Shown: positions 35,610-44,807, counted from the first letter of the stretch. The stretch is DNA of 64,000 nt from Bacillota bacterium (GCA_023414355.1 JAEZOB010000027.1:62001-126000), one strand, 5' to 3'. Numbers and translations: made by a program. The notes: generated from the letters alone by a model not told the origin.

Positions 35610-36533
35610 ATGGCAAAACTGTTAAACCTTGATATAGATAATGCGGATGCAATCTATGATGTGGGTAAAGCGTTGTCGTCTCCAATCAGGATTGAGATAC
35701 TAAAGCTGTTATATGATGAAAGTTTAATTATCGGGGAAATAGCGAAGAAGCTTAGTATCCCTGCCTCAAGTGCTGCCATGCATCTTAAAATATTAGAGAA
35801 GGCAAACCTGATTCGCATGGAAGAGCAGCCGGGGACGAGAGGATCCACCAAGCTGTGTAATAGAAAATCGGATTATATCAATATTCGTTTGGTGAATACC
35901 AATTCAGAAATTCAAAAAAATACAAGTATAGAAATGCCGGTCGGTGCCTATACGGATTGTCACGTGTTGCCCACCTGCGGTCTTGTGAATGAGGACGGTA
36001 TCATAGGAGCTGAGGATAATGAGGGAATGTTTTATCATCCGGAACGTATTAAGGCAAAGCTTCTCTGGACCTCGGGAGGATATGTGGAATATCGCTTTGC
36101 TAATATACTTCCTAAGAAAAGTGAACCGAAAAGACTTAAACTCAGCATGGAACTCTGCTCGGAGGCTCCGAATTATCGTGAGGATTGGAAATCTGATATC
36201 ACCGTATGGTTCAATGGAGTAGATTGCGGTACCTGGACCAGCCCGGGCGACTATGGAGCCAGAAGGGGAAGACTCAACCCTGAATTTTGGGCAACCAGGG
36301 GAACCACGCAGTATGGGATTCTTACAACCTGGGAAGTGGTCGAAGACGGAACCTACATTAACGGGATTAAGGTTCTGGAGATCGGCATCCACGATTTGAA
36401 GATCATGGACAATCATTTTATTGATGTCAGAATCGGGAATAAAGAGGATGCACAATATATCGGAGGTTTCAATTTGTTTGGGAAAGGATTTGGAGACTTT
36501 GATCAGGATATTATTTTGAGTATGGAGTATTGA
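35610..36533 (+). CDS. ArsR-type winged-helix regulator with C-terminal sensor-like domain
   Basis: 307 residues from the ATG at 35610, with AGGTGG 7 nt upstream. Residues ~10-85 form an ArsR-type winged helix: DVGKALSSPIRIEILKLLYDESLIIGEIAKKLSIPASSAAMHLKILEKANLI. The following ~220 residues are unlike the metal-sensing ArsR proteins: AKLLWTSGGYVEYRFAN, SMELCSEAP, ITVWFNGVDCGTWTSPGDYG and RGRLNPEFWATRGTTQYG. These suggest a beta-rich ligand-binding domain (inference). It directly precedes the sugar ABC operon on the same strand, so a sugar-responsive regulator of that operon is plausible. Confidence 0.82.
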   Translation: MAKLLNLDIDNADAIYDVGKALSSPIRIEILKLLYDESLIIGEIAKKLSIPASSAAMHLKILEKANLIRMEEQPGTRGSTKLCNRKSDYINIRLVNTNSEIQKNTSIEMPVGAYTDCHVLPTCGLVNEDGIIGAEDNEGMFYHPERIKAKLLWTSGGYVEYRFANILPKKSEPKRLKLSMELCSEAPNYREDWKSDITVWFNGVDCGTWTSPGDYGARRGRLNPEFWATRGTTQYGILTTWEVVEDGTYINGIKVLEIGIHDLKIMDNHFIDVRIGNKEDAQYIGGFNLFGKGFGDFDQDIILSMEY

Positions 36534-36563
36534 TGCAGCAAGATTAGATAGATTGATTTTAGT

Positions 36564-36606
36564 GACCTCTTTGGTTGGAGGAAGAATCCGATCAGAGGGG
36601 TTTTTT
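36564..36606 (+). terminator. Intrinsic terminator after the regulator gene
   Basis: GACCTCTTTGGTTGG (36564-36578) pairs, with several G-U pairs, with CCGATCAGAGGGGT (36588-36601), followed by a T run. It separates the regulator transcript from the ABC operon. Confidence 0.7.
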
Positions 36607-36683
36607 GTTTGCCAATAGAACAGAAATATTGTTTAAATGTAATAATACCCATGTAAATATTAGCATAAAGTATTAAAATATGG

Positions 36684-36712
36684 TTGACAAAGTATCTAAA
36701 TTATACTATATT
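36684..36712 (+). promoter_or_regulatory. Strong promoter of the sugar ABC operon
   Basis: Perfect -35 TTGACA (36684-36689), 17-bp spacer, -10 TATATT (36707-36712). Transcription would start near 36719, leaving a ~200-nt untranslated leader. Confidence 0.7.
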
Positions 36713-36720
36713 TGAGTTAA

Positions 36721-36800
36721 GGGAACAGAAAAATTGTTGAAATGAACGTTTGTTCCCAAAATAAATGATCATTTCAACAAAAATAGTGTTGAAATGATCG
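36721..36800. promoter_or_regulatory. Cluster of operator-like repeats at and after the transcription start
   Basis: Two direct copies of a GTTGAAATGA motif (36736-36745 and 36788-36797, the latter GTTGAAATGATCG) and one inverted copy (TGATCATTTCAAC, 36766-36778). A separate inverted repeat GGGAACA/TGTTCCC (36721-36727 and 36751-36757) surrounds the first copy. The location just downstream of a near-consensus promoter fits repression. The cognate protein is probably the ArsR-type regulator encoded upstream (inference). Confidence 0.6.
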
Positions 36801-36916
36801 AATGTTAGAGCCGGCAGTTACTAACATGTAATATCGTGAGGAGTTATTTTTATTGAGGTGAAGGGAAATGTATTGTTTCTTATGCCTAAAAACTAATAAT
36901 GTAAGAGGAGAACAAG

Positions 36917-38275
36917 ATGAAAAAGAAATTGTTGGCAACAGTAATATCCTTGATGCTGGTATTAACATCTCTGGCTGGATGCGGAAAGTCTTCTACAGAC
37001 AATGCAGCAGAACCCACAAATGCACCGGCGAGCGAAACACCCGCAGCAACAGAGGCAGCTCCGGCGGATGACAGCGCAGCGGTAGCAAAAGAACCCATTC
37101 GTATCGTAAATGGTAAAATCGAAATAGACGAGCAGCTGAAGGCTTATGCGAAAAATTATCAGGAAAGAACCGGCCAAGAGGTTATCATTGAATCCCTCGG
37201 CGGCGGAACTGATATCAACGGAGCATTAAAGGGATATCTTGCAGTTGGTAATATGCCTGATATGTTTGTGTATGGCGGCGAAGGCGATTACCAGACCTGG
37301 AAGGATTACATGACAGACTTAAGCGGCGAACCTTGGGTTGCACAGACAGACTTTGGATTTAAAGGTGAGGGCGGCAAGATTGTCGGTTTCCCTTATGCAG
37401 TAGAAGGCTACGGTATTACATATAATGCGGACATTCTTGCAAAAGCAGGAATTGATCCCAAAACACTGACAAACTTCAATGCTTATAAAGCTGCTTTTGA
37501 GAAGATCGACAGCATGAAGGCAGAGCTTGGCATTGATGCGGTATGCTCCGTAGCAGCTGAATCAGGTCAGATGTACTGGTCAACAGCAAATCATATTTTT
37601 GGATACTATTTATCTTTAGGCTTAGAGCGTGGAGATACAACTTATATAGACATGCTGAAGCAGGGCAAGGTTGATGAAGCCAGACTGGGTCAATTTGCAG
37701 ACTTCGTCAGATTATTATTTGATTATTCAGATCCTACTGTATTGCTTTCAGGAACCTATGATGATCAGTTAGCATTATGGGCACAGGGAAAAGCAGCGTT
37801 TATTACACAGGGCAACTGGATTGACCCCTCTCTTCCTGATTACAATGTAACCTTTGGATGCGGACTTGCTCCCTTGGCCTTTCTGCAGGAGGACACCCCC
37901 GGTCTTCTTGCGGATTGCCCCTCCTGGTGGGCTATCTATAGCGAAGGGAAGCATATCGATGCTTGCAAGGCACTGTTAAATGACCTTGTTACTTCACCCG
38001 AAGGACAGAACACTCTGGTCAAGGAATGTGGTATGATTTCACCTTACAAGACCTGTACTGTTGAACCGGAGACTCCTTTGGCATTAAGCCTAAAGGGTTT
38101 CGTAGATGCAGGTAATACCCACTCCTGGGAATGGGCTAAGATGCCTGAAGGTATCGCTGTCAACGCAACAGCAACCGTATTTGAACTGTATGCTCGCGGA
38201 GAACTGAGTAAGGATGAATTTGTTAAAATGTTAGGTACTGCTATCGCAGACTACGTAGCAGAGAATACAAAGTAG
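36917..38275 (+). CDS. Sugar ABC transporter substrate-binding lipoprotein
   Basis: 452 residues. Signal peptide with lipobox MKKKLLATVISLMLVLTSLAGC, Cys22 lipidated, then an acidic, Ala/Pro/Thr-rich tether. The body is a family-1 extracellular solute-binding protein: GYLAVGNMPDMFVYGGEGDYQTW, GFPYAVEGYGITYNADIL, LALWAQGKAAFITQGNW and a C-terminal PEGQNTLVKECGMISPYK. It would bind an oligosaccharide outside and deliver it to the two permeases encoded next. RBS AGAGGAG is about 7 nt upstream. No ATPase gene (MsmK/MalK type) is in the operon, so a shared housekeeping ATPase is expected. A stem-loop follows the stop. Confidence 0.94.
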   Translation: MKKKLLATVISLMLVLTSLAGCGKSSTDNAAEPTNAPASETPAATEAAPADDSAAVAKEPIRIVNGKIEIDEQLKAYAKNYQERTGQEVIIESLGGGTDINGALKGYLAVGNMPDMFVYGGEGDYQTWKDYMTDLSGEPWVAQTDFGFKGEGGKIVGFPYAVEGYGITYNADILAKAGIDPKTLTNFNAYKAAFEKIDSMKAELGIDAVCSVAAESGQMYWSTANHIFGYYLSLGLERGDTTYIDMLKQGKVDEARLGQFADFVRLLFDYSDPTVLLSGTYDDQLALWAQGKAAFITQGNWIDPSLPDYNVTFGCGLAPLAFLQEDTPGLLADCPSWWAIYSEGKHIDACKALLNDLVTSPEGQNTLVKECGMISPYKTCTVEPETPLALSLKGFVDAGNTHSWEWAKMPEGIAVNATATVFELYARGELSKDEFVKMLGTAIADYVAENTK

Positions 38276-38280
38276 TTAAC

Positions 38281-38319
38281 ACTGGGGCTGTTGCAAAATA
38301 CCTGCAGCAGCCCCAGTTT
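38281..38319 (+). terminator. Intercistronic stem-loop after the binding-protein gene
   Basis: ACTGGGGCTG (38281-38290) pairs with CAGCCCCAGT (38308-38317), followed by TTTT. This placement between binding-protein and permease genes usually causes partial termination or 3' protection and gives higher binding-protein levels. Confidence 0.75.
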
Positions 38320-38372
38320 TGATAAGACCGGATGAAGAAGCACGAGATTGATTTATGAGAGGAGGAATAGGC

Positions 38373-39413
38373 ATGAACTCTGGCTTAAAAAGAATAATTG
38401 CACTTATGGGAATAGCAGTTGGCTGTGTCGCGCTGATCTATGCATTATTCTTAGATTTTACCGGATCGGAAGATAAGTTCCGGGGAGCCTGGCTGATGCT
38501 TGGAGTTATATTGATCGGATTCGGAATATATTATATTCCTACAAAGAAGCATCGTAGGATCATTAATGTCCTGTTTTTATTTCCGATGATATTTACATTT
38601 TTTATTACGGTACTGCTTCCCTTTGCCTTGGGAATTCTTTATTCCTTCACGGACTGGAACGGTATTAAGCTGAATGAGTGGGTAGGGCTGGGAAATTATA
38701 TCACGATGTTCCGATCTAGAGATTATATTTACTCCTTTGCTATCACTTTTATTTTTACGTTATTTAATATGATATTTGTTAATTGCTTTGCCTTTACCCT
38801 TGCCATGCTCTGCACTTCAAAGTTAAAGGGTAAAAATGTATACAGAGCAGTATTTTTCCTCCCCAATCTGATTGGCGGTATCGTACTTGGCTATGTGTGG
38901 CAATTTATCTTCAACAAGGTTTTTATTACGTTCGTAGAAGGCAGTACCTCCATGCTTTCCAATCCCAATCTCGCACTTTTTGCTATCTTGATCGTTAGCG
39001 TATGGCAATATGCAGGTTATATCATGATGATTTATGTCACCGGTCTTCAGGGTGTACCGAGAGATATTCTTGAGGCCTCCAGCGTAGACGGGGCTGGCTG
39101 GTTTACTACGCTGGTGAGGATCAAGCTGCCAATGTTAGCAAATACCTTTACGGTCTGTATCTTCCTAACCCTGGTGAATTCCTTCAAGCAATTTGACTTG
39201 AACTTTGCAATAACCAATGGTGCTCCAAGTAGAATATTAGGAGGCAAAGCCATATCTTCCACTGAATTTATGGCACTCAATATTTACAAGACCGCGATTA
39301 CGAAAAATGATTATGCCTTGGGTCAGACAAAAGCAGTGGTATTCTTTGTCGTTCTAGCCATCGTATCCTTGACACAGGTATATCTCAGTAAAAAGAAGGA
39401 GGTAGAGCTATAA
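38373..39413 (+). CDS. Sugar ABC transporter permease (MalF type)
   Basis: 346 residues from the ATG at 38373, with AGGAGG 7 nt upstream. Two helices near 8-55 precede the usual six. The ATPase-docking EAA loop is visible as ILEASSVDGAGWFTTLVRIKLPML. Other family marks: FLFPMIFTFFITVLLPFALGILYSFTDWNG and FFLPNLIGGIVLGYVWQFIFN. It is an inner-membrane partner of the next gene, and its TAA stop overlaps the next ATG by one base (taATGA). Confidence 0.94.
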   Translation: MNSGLKRIIALMGIAVGCVALIYALFLDFTGSEDKFRGAWLMLGVILIGFGIYYIPTKKHRRIINVLFLFPMIFTFFITVLLPFALGILYSFTDWNGIKLNEWVGLGNYITMFRSRDYIYSFAITFIFTLFNMIFVNCFAFTLAMLCTSKLKGKNVYRAVFFLPNLIGGIVLGYVWQFIFNKVFITFVEGSTSMLSNPNLALFAILIVSVWQYAGYIMMIYVTGLQGVPRDILEASSVDGAGWFTTLVRIKLPMLANTFTVCIFLTLVNSFKQFDLNFAITNGAPSRILGGKAISSTEFMALNIYKTAITKNDYALGQTKAVVFFVVLAIVSLTQVYLSKKKEVEL

Positions 39414-40270
39414 TGAAACGTATCCGTATAAAACGAGTCCTTCTGGAAGTCTTTGTAGCGCTGCTTTCCCTTATGATTTTCTCACCATTTCTTCTGGTAA
39501 TCTTCAATTCGGGTAAGGTGAGCGCAGATATTATAATCAGCCCGTTAGCGCCTCCCCGGAACTGGGGGCAGATGGTTACGAACATTACAAATGTAATCAA
39601 TAATGTTAATTTCAGCTATTGGAAATCGTTCTCCAGCTCACTAATTATTACTGTGGTAACTCTGACACTGTTGTCCGTGTTCTCCAGTATGGCAGCCTGG
39701 GTACTGGTTCGTAATAAGACGAAATGGTCCGGCTTTATCTTTATGCTTTTTGTGTCGGCGATGGTTATTCCGTTTCAGGTGGTAATGCTTCCTTTGTTAT
39801 CGACCTTCCGAAGTGTTTCGGTATTTACAGGCATTAATATGCTGACCACTTATAAAGGAATTATATTTGCTTATCTGGGGTTTGGTGGTTCTATGTCTAT
39901 TTTTATTTTACACGGATTTATCAAGGGTATTCCTTACGAATTAGAGGAAGCAGCCTGGATTGATGGCTGTAGTCCGGAAGGAACCTTTTTCAGAATAATT
40001 TTCCCGTTACTGAAACCGGTGCATATGACAGTGTTGATTCTAAACGGAATCTGGATCTGGAATGACTACCTGCTACCTTCCCTCATGCTGGGCTTAAACG
40101 GAAGAGTCAAGACACTTCCGATCGCCGTAAGTAGCTTTGTCGGCTCTTATGTGAAGCAATGGGATCTGATCTTAACCGCAGCCTTTTTGGCTATGATACC
40201 GATTATCTTGTTGTTTGTCTTTGCACAAAAGCAGATTATTCAGGGCATGGTGGATGGTGCAATTAAATAG
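39413..40270 (+). CDS. Sugar ABC transporter permease (MalG type)
   Basis: 285 residues, six predicted helices. The EAA motif reads ELEEAAWIDGCSPEGTFFRIIFPLLKP, with the upstream FVSAMVIPFQVVMLPL segment typical of MalG/LacG. Start overlaps the stop of the MalF-type gene by 1 nt, so translation is coupled and dosage is equal. The end QKQIIQGMVDGAIK is the classical MalG C-terminus (G..GA.K). Carbohydrate specificity is unknown; the adjacent GH2 gene suggests a beta-linked sugar. Confidence 0.94.
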   Translation: MKRIRIKRVLLEVFVALLSLMIFSPFLLVIFNSGKVSADIIISPLAPPRNWGQMVTNITNVINNVNFSYWKSFSSSLIITVVTLTLLSVFSSMAAWVLVRNKTKWSGFIFMLFVSAMVIPFQVVMLPLLSTFRSVSVFTGINMLTTYKGIIFAYLGFGGSMSIFILHGFIKGIPYELEEAAWIDGCSPEGTFFRIIFPLLKPVHMTVLILNGIWIWNDYLLPSLMLGLNGRVKTLPIAVSSFVGSYVKQWDLILTAAFLAMIPIILLFVFAQKQIIQGMVDGAIK

Positions 40271-40293
40271 CTTACGATAAGCAAAGGAGTAAT

Positions 40294-42312
40294 ATGTTAA
40301 AGAAAATACATATAACTTTCGGAATACGGATCAAAATTTTTATTATGCTGCTTGGTATCAGCCTCATATCCGTGAGCGTCATGGGCCTCAGTTCCTATCA
40401 AAGTGCGAAGAGCGTTCTAAATCAAAAGCTGAAGACTACCAGTCAGCAGACAATCGGAGAGGTCAGCAGAGGAATCGATAATTATTTCCTGGCGATGTCC
40501 AATCTAGTCAAGGTGGTCGCAGAGGATGCAGATATTATTCAGGCAGATAATAAGACCTCCATGAGCTTTGCAAAGCATCTCATTATGAATGTCAAGGATA
40601 CGGATGAGAATATCGTTGATTTATTTGTCGGTATGGAGAAGGGTGCCTTTTATACCTACCCGGTACAGAAAACGGCCGAAAAGAAGGACTATAAGTCCGC
40701 TAATTGGTACGTACAGGCAGTCAAGCACAGAGGCGAAGTAATTATTACTGAGCCATATCTCAGTCAGACCGGGAAACGGGTGGTGACCATTGCGAAGACG
40801 ATCGATCGGCAGTACGATACGATGGGTGTGATTGGTATGAATATCGATCTCGAGATGTTCTCCAATTCCCTTTCTGATATTAAGGTCGGTAAAAGCGGAT
40901 ATATCTTTATCGCTGATATGGCAGGAAATATCATATCCCATCCGGACCGGAGCCTGATCGGTACGCAGGAAGCGAAGAACTTAAGCTTCTGGTCGGAAGC
41001 AACCGCGAAGCAACAGGATTTTACCTCCTATGAATATCAGGGTGTCAGCAGATTCGGTGCTTTTGATACCAGTCAGATTACCGGGTGGAAGATTATCGCT
41101 TCCATGGAGAACTCGGAGCTCAAGAAGGATGTGCAGATTATACTGCAAACCTTTCTCGTCGTGTTGATTGTTATCTGTTTCGCCGCATTGGCAGTTTCGT
41201 ATTTCTTCAGCAGTGGTATTTCCGGTAATATCCGCAAGCTGGTAGCTCTACTGGAGAAGGTATCCCAGGGTGATTTTACGGTTTCCTCAAGTATTAAGTC
41301 TAAAGATGAGTTCAGACAGCTGGGTGAGCATTTTAATCTGATGGTTCATCATGTATCAGGCCTTATTCTTAGTCTTCAGAAATCGACCGTCACAGTAAAT
41401 GAGACTGCTGTACTGATGGCGAATATCGCTAAGGATACAGATTGTTCGATTAAAGAAGTCGCAGGTGCCTTGGAGGAAGTAGCACAGGGTGCTACACAGC
41501 AGGCAGAGAGTGCTTCAGAGGGCTCGGACAGCATCATGCAGTTATCTGAGCTGCTTGGTTCGATCGATCAGTCAACACAAATCATCCATGAGCTTTCCGG
41601 AACCTCAAGCATGTTAACCGAGAAGGGCCTCAAACAGATTGGTACTCTTCTGGATACCTCTGGGGAGACCAAAGCTTCGACGGAGAAGATCTCCGGACTT
41701 GTGAAGGATATGAATGATAGTATGAACCGTATCGATGAAATTTCAGATACCATTACAGGGATTACGAATCAGACAAATCTCCTATCCCTGAATGCATCCA
41801 TAGAAGCAGCAAGAGCCGGAGAATCAGGCAGAGGTTTTGCTGTGGTAGCCGGAGAAATTCGAAAGATGTCTGAGCAGTCAAGGGTATCTGCGGTGCAGAT
41901 CAAGGATATTCTCGAAGAGCTTAGGGAGAAAGCCATCAGCTCCGCTGAGGCGATGGAATTAACCAATCGAAAGGTTGATCTGCAGGAAGAAGCAGTAGAG
42001 CAGACGAAGGCAGTCTTTTATGACATCATGACTGCTGTGAAGACTCTTGCAGAAAAAATAAAGGAAATTAAGAACCACATCACGAATATTTCGACAAGGA
42101 AAGAAATGATCGTGGAACAAATTGAAAATATATCTGCTGTTTCTCAGGAATCAGCATCCGCACTCGAGGAAGTGAACGCTTCGACGGAAGTAATTACTGA
42201 TTCCATGGGAACGGTGTCTGTCTATGCAAATGAATTACAACAGCTGGCTTTGCTTCTGGAGACGCAGGCGAAAAGCTTCACGGTGGAGTGCGGTGAAAGG
42301 AGTAATCAGTAG
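40294..42312 (+). CDS. Methyl-accepting chemotaxis protein in the sugar operon
   Basis: 672 residues. First helix near 10-35, an extracytoplasmic dCache-type sensor ~45-280 (SANWYVQAVKHRGEVIITEPYLSQTGKRVVTIAKTI and GVIGMNIDLEMFSNSLSDIKVGKSGYIFIADMAGNIISHPD are typical), a second helix ~285-307, HAMP, and the signalling domain with QTNLLSLNASIEAARAGESGRGFAVVAGEIRKMSEQS. It starts 23 nt after the permease gene, with AAAGGAG about 5 nt upstream, and 2 nt separates it from the GH2 gene, so it is part of the sugar operon. It may sense the transported sugar directly or through the binding protein (inference). Confidence 0.93.
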   Translation: MLKKIHITFGIRIKIFIMLLGISLISVSVMGLSSYQSAKSVLNQKLKTTSQQTIGEVSRGIDNYFLAMSNLVKVVAEDADIIQADNKTSMSFAKHLIMNVKDTDENIVDLFVGMEKGAFYTYPVQKTAEKKDYKSANWYVQAVKHRGEVIITEPYLSQTGKRVVTIAKTIDRQYDTMGVIGMNIDLEMFSNSLSDIKVGKSGYIFIADMAGNIISHPDRSLIGTQEAKNLSFWSEATAKQQDFTSYEYQGVSRFGAFDTSQITGWKIIASMENSELKKDVQIILQTFLVVLIVICFAALAVSYFFSSGISGNIRKLVALLEKVSQGDFTVSSSIKSKDEFRQLGEHFNLMVHHVSGLILSLQKSTVTVNETAVLMANIAKDTDCSIKEVAGALEEVAQGATQQAESASEGSDSIMQLSELLGSIDQSTQIIHELSGTSSMLTEKGLKQIGTLLDTSGETKASTEKISGLVKDMNDSMNRIDEISDTITGITNQTNLLSLNASIEAARAGESGRGFAVVAGEIRKMSEQSRVSAVQIKDILEELREKAISSAEAMELTNRKVDLQEEAVEQTKAVFYDIMTAVKTLAEKIKEIKNHITNISTRKEMIVEQIENISAVSQESASALEEVNASTEVITDSMGTVSVYANELQQLALLLETQAKSFTVECGERSNQ

Positions 42313-42314
42313 TT

Positions 42315-44102
42315 ATGACTTACAGGGGAAATGAAATAAAACCCAGAATGGAATACCCCAGACCGGAATTCGAAAGGGAAGCCTATCTTAATCTAAATGG
42401 GGAATGGCAGTTCCAGTATGATGATGGGGATATCGGATTAAAGGAACAGTGGTATGAAAAAAGAAAGTTTGACAGAACGATTATCGTTCCTTATACGTAT
42501 CTGTGTGAGTTATCAGGAATCAATGAAACAGAATTTCATGATATAGTATGGTATCAGAAGGAATTCAGCTTTGATGATTTTATGTTGAAAGATAGAATCC
42601 TACTTCACTTCGGAGCAGTGGATTATGAAGCTGATGTATGGGTAAATGGGAGACATTTGGTCCATCATCTGGGGGGAAATGTACCTTTTCAGATTGATAT
42701 ATCAGATGCGGCAAATAGAAAAGGAAGCAACACCATCACTGTGCGTGCCAGGGATGATTCCTTTGACCTGGGACTTCCGCGGGGAAAACAGTATTGGAAG
42801 CCGGAATCCGAGAGTATCTTCTATACAAGAACCGTCGGAATATGGCAGACGGTATGGATAGAAAGTGTGTCCCGTAATTATATAGAAGCTGTCCGTATAC
42901 ACTCGGAGTTGGACAATAAATTCGCCGAGATGGATTTTCAGTTATGCGGCAGGGATGAGAAGTATCTTGAGGTTGAAATATCTTTAAATGGGCATATCTT
43001 AATTTCGGATAGAATCAAGGATCTCCACGGTCGGGTGAAGCGAAAATTCTATTTAAATGAAGAGATCACTCTGGACTGGAATGTCCAGGAATCTTGGGTG
43101 TGGAGTCCTGAGAATCCTGTCTTGTTTGATGTGAAGCTTACAGTATTCGCAGAGGGGAAGGTCGAGCCTGAGGATTCGGTACAAACCTATTTTGCATTCC
43201 GCAAAATCAGTGTAGAGAACGGGAAGGTCATGCTGAATAATCGTCCCTACTACATGAAGATGGTACTGGATCAGGGTTATTGGCCTCAGAGCTTATTAAC
43301 GGCACCGACGGATGATCATTTTGTCAGGGACATCTTAAGCTGCAAAGAGATGGGTTTTAATGGAGCCAGAAAGCATCAAAAGGTAGAAGACCCCAGATAT
43401 CTGTATTGGGCAGATAAGCTTGGATTTCTGGTCTGGGGAGAATCGGCCAGCGCCTATGTCTATTCACAGCGTTATGTAGAACGGGCGACTTCGGAGTGGC
43501 TGCAAATCCTTCGGAGAGACTATAATCACCCCTGTATCGTTGCTTGGGTTCCGTTGAATGAATCCTGGGGGGTTTTGGAGATTATGGGCCAACCCCAGCA
43601 GCAGGCACATTCGCTGTCATTGTATTATATGATTAAATCTCTTGATCAGACGCGTATGGTGATATCCAATGATGGCTGGCATCATACGAAATCAGATATT
43701 GTGACGATTCATGATTATGAGAGCTCTCACGATATACTTGAGGAAAGATATGCTTCTATTCCCAGCATTATTGATAGTACGCCGGGTGAAAGAACGATAT
43801 TCGCACATGGCTTCCGCTATCAAGGTGAGCCTATTGTTGTGAGTGAATTTGGCGGAATAGCCTTCAGCATGGGAAAGCATACCGGCTGGGGATACTCCAA
43901 TTCTTCGGACGAGAATGATTTTACCCTGAAATATCAGGCAGTCGTATCAGCAATCATGGAATCGCCGTATGTACAGGGCTTTGTGTATACACAGTTAACA
44001 GATGTAGAGAATGAGATCAATGGTCTTCTGACCTATGACAGAAAGTATAAAGTCAATCCGGATATCATACGTCAAATCAATGAAAAGAAATGGATAAAGT
44101 AG
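42315..44102 (+). CDS. GH2 family glycoside hydrolase (beta-galactosidase/glucuronidase type)
   Basis: 595 residues. N-terminal jelly-roll (RPEFEREAYLNLNGEWQFQYDDGD and HFGAVDYEADVWVNGRHLVHHLGG), Ig-like middle, and a C-terminal barrel. Acid/base E416 is in WVPLNESWGV, nucleophile E511 in VVSEFGGIAF. The NESWGV variant marks the subgroup often annotated as sugar-binding or beta-glucuronidase-like. No signal peptide, so it would hydrolyse the imported substrate in the cytoplasm. It begins 2 nt after the chemoreceptor gene. The final gene of the operon. Confidence 0.92.
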   Translation: MTYRGNEIKPRMEYPRPEFEREAYLNLNGEWQFQYDDGDIGLKEQWYEKRKFDRTIIVPYTYLCELSGINETEFHDIVWYQKEFSFDDFMLKDRILLHFGAVDYEADVWVNGRHLVHHLGGNVPFQIDISDAANRKGSNTITVRARDDSFDLGLPRGKQYWKPESESIFYTRTVGIWQTVWIESVSRNYIEAVRIHSELDNKFAEMDFQLCGRDEKYLEVEISLNGHILISDRIKDLHGRVKRKFYLNEEITLDWNVQESWVWSPENPVLFDVKLTVFAEGKVEPEDSVQTYFAFRKISVENGKVMLNNRPYYMKMVLDQGYWPQSLLTAPTDDHFVRDILSCKEMGFNGARKHQKVEDPRYLYWADKLGFLVWGESASAYVYSQRYVERATSEWLQILRRDYNHPCIVAWVPLNESWGVLEIMGQPQQQAHSLSLYYMIKSLDQTRMVISNDGWHHTKSDIVTIHDYESSHDILEERYASIPSIIDSTPGERTIFAHGFRYQGEPIVVSEFGGIAFSMGKHTGWGYSNSSDENDFTLKYQAVVSAIMESPYVQGFVYTQLTDVENEINGLLTYDRKYKVNPDIIRQINEKKWIK

Positions 44103-44166
44103 TCTGCATTCATTTGCATATTGATATAATACAGTAAGGAAGCTATAATTAGGGAGGGCGTACCAT

Positions 44167-44202
44167 ATGAAAATACTCTGTATTATCAATGGGTACAGCT
44201 GA
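44167..44202 (+). CDS. Short ORF (11 codons) upstream of glpP, possible leader peptide
   Basis: MKILCIINGYS with a near-perfect AGGGAGGG ribosome binding site 8 nt upstream of its ATG. It stops 34 nt before the glpP start. Either a leader peptide controlling glpP or the truncated start of a lost gene. Confidence 0.4.
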   Translation: MKILCIINGYS

Positions 44203-44236
44203 TTAACCTGACACTTCTTTGGAGGTATGATGCCAT

Positions 44237-44803
44237 ATGCATAAAGAATTTGTGAATGCGATGGATGAATGTCCAATTATTGCAGCAATTAAGGATATGG
44301 ATGGCTTAAGCAGATGCTTGGAGTCGGATAGTAATATCATCTTTGTATTATTCGGAGACGTCTGTAACATTTCCCATATCGTAAAAACCATAAAGAATAC
44401 CGGAAGAATTGTTATTGTACATATTGATTTAATTAACGGTCTTAGCTCAAAAGAAGTATCGGTGGATTTCATTAAGAATACCACGGAAGCGGATGGTATT
44501 ATATCAACAAAGGTCGCTTTGATCAAAAGAGCAAAGGAACTGGGATTATATACGATTCTGCGTTTCTTCCTCATTGATTCCATGGCATTTGAGAATATCA
44601 GGAAACAAAGTGATTTGGTTAAGCCGGATTACATCGAGGTACTTCCGGGCGTCATGCCCAAGATCATCAGCAGAATCAAAGAGATTAGCTCGGTTCCTAT
44701 CATTGCGGGAGGTCTGATCTCAGATAAAGACGATGTGCTTTCGGCGCTATCCGGAGGTGCGGTATCAATCTCCACTACGAATCAGGAAGTTTGGTTTATG
44801 TGA
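44237..44803 (+). CDS. glpP: GlpP, glycerol-3-phosphate-responsive antiterminator
   Basis: 188 residues, the usual size. It shows the GlpP TIM-barrel pattern: CPIIAAIKDMDGLSRCLESDSNIIFVLFGDVCNI, IVIVHIDLINGLSSKEVSVDFI, ADGIISTKVALIKRAKELGL and VPIIAGGLISDKDDVLSALSGGA. In B. subtilis GlpP with glycerol-3-phosphate binds the leader RNA of glp operons and prevents termination. A matching terminator-bearing leader lies in front of the downstream glp operon at 45060-45200. GGAGG is 12 nt upstream of the ATG. The stop codon falls inside the target duplication of the MITE-like element. Confidence 0.93.
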   Translation: MHKEFVNAMDECPIIAAIKDMDGLSRCLESDSNIIFVLFGDVCNISHIVKTIKNTGRIVIVHIDLINGLSSKEVSVDFIKNTTEADGIISTKVALIKRAKELGLYTILRFFLIDSMAFENIRKQSDLVKPDYIEVLPGVMPKIISRIKEISSVPIIAGGLISDKDDVLSALSGGAVSISTTNQEVWFM

Positions 44804-44807
44804 CGCT

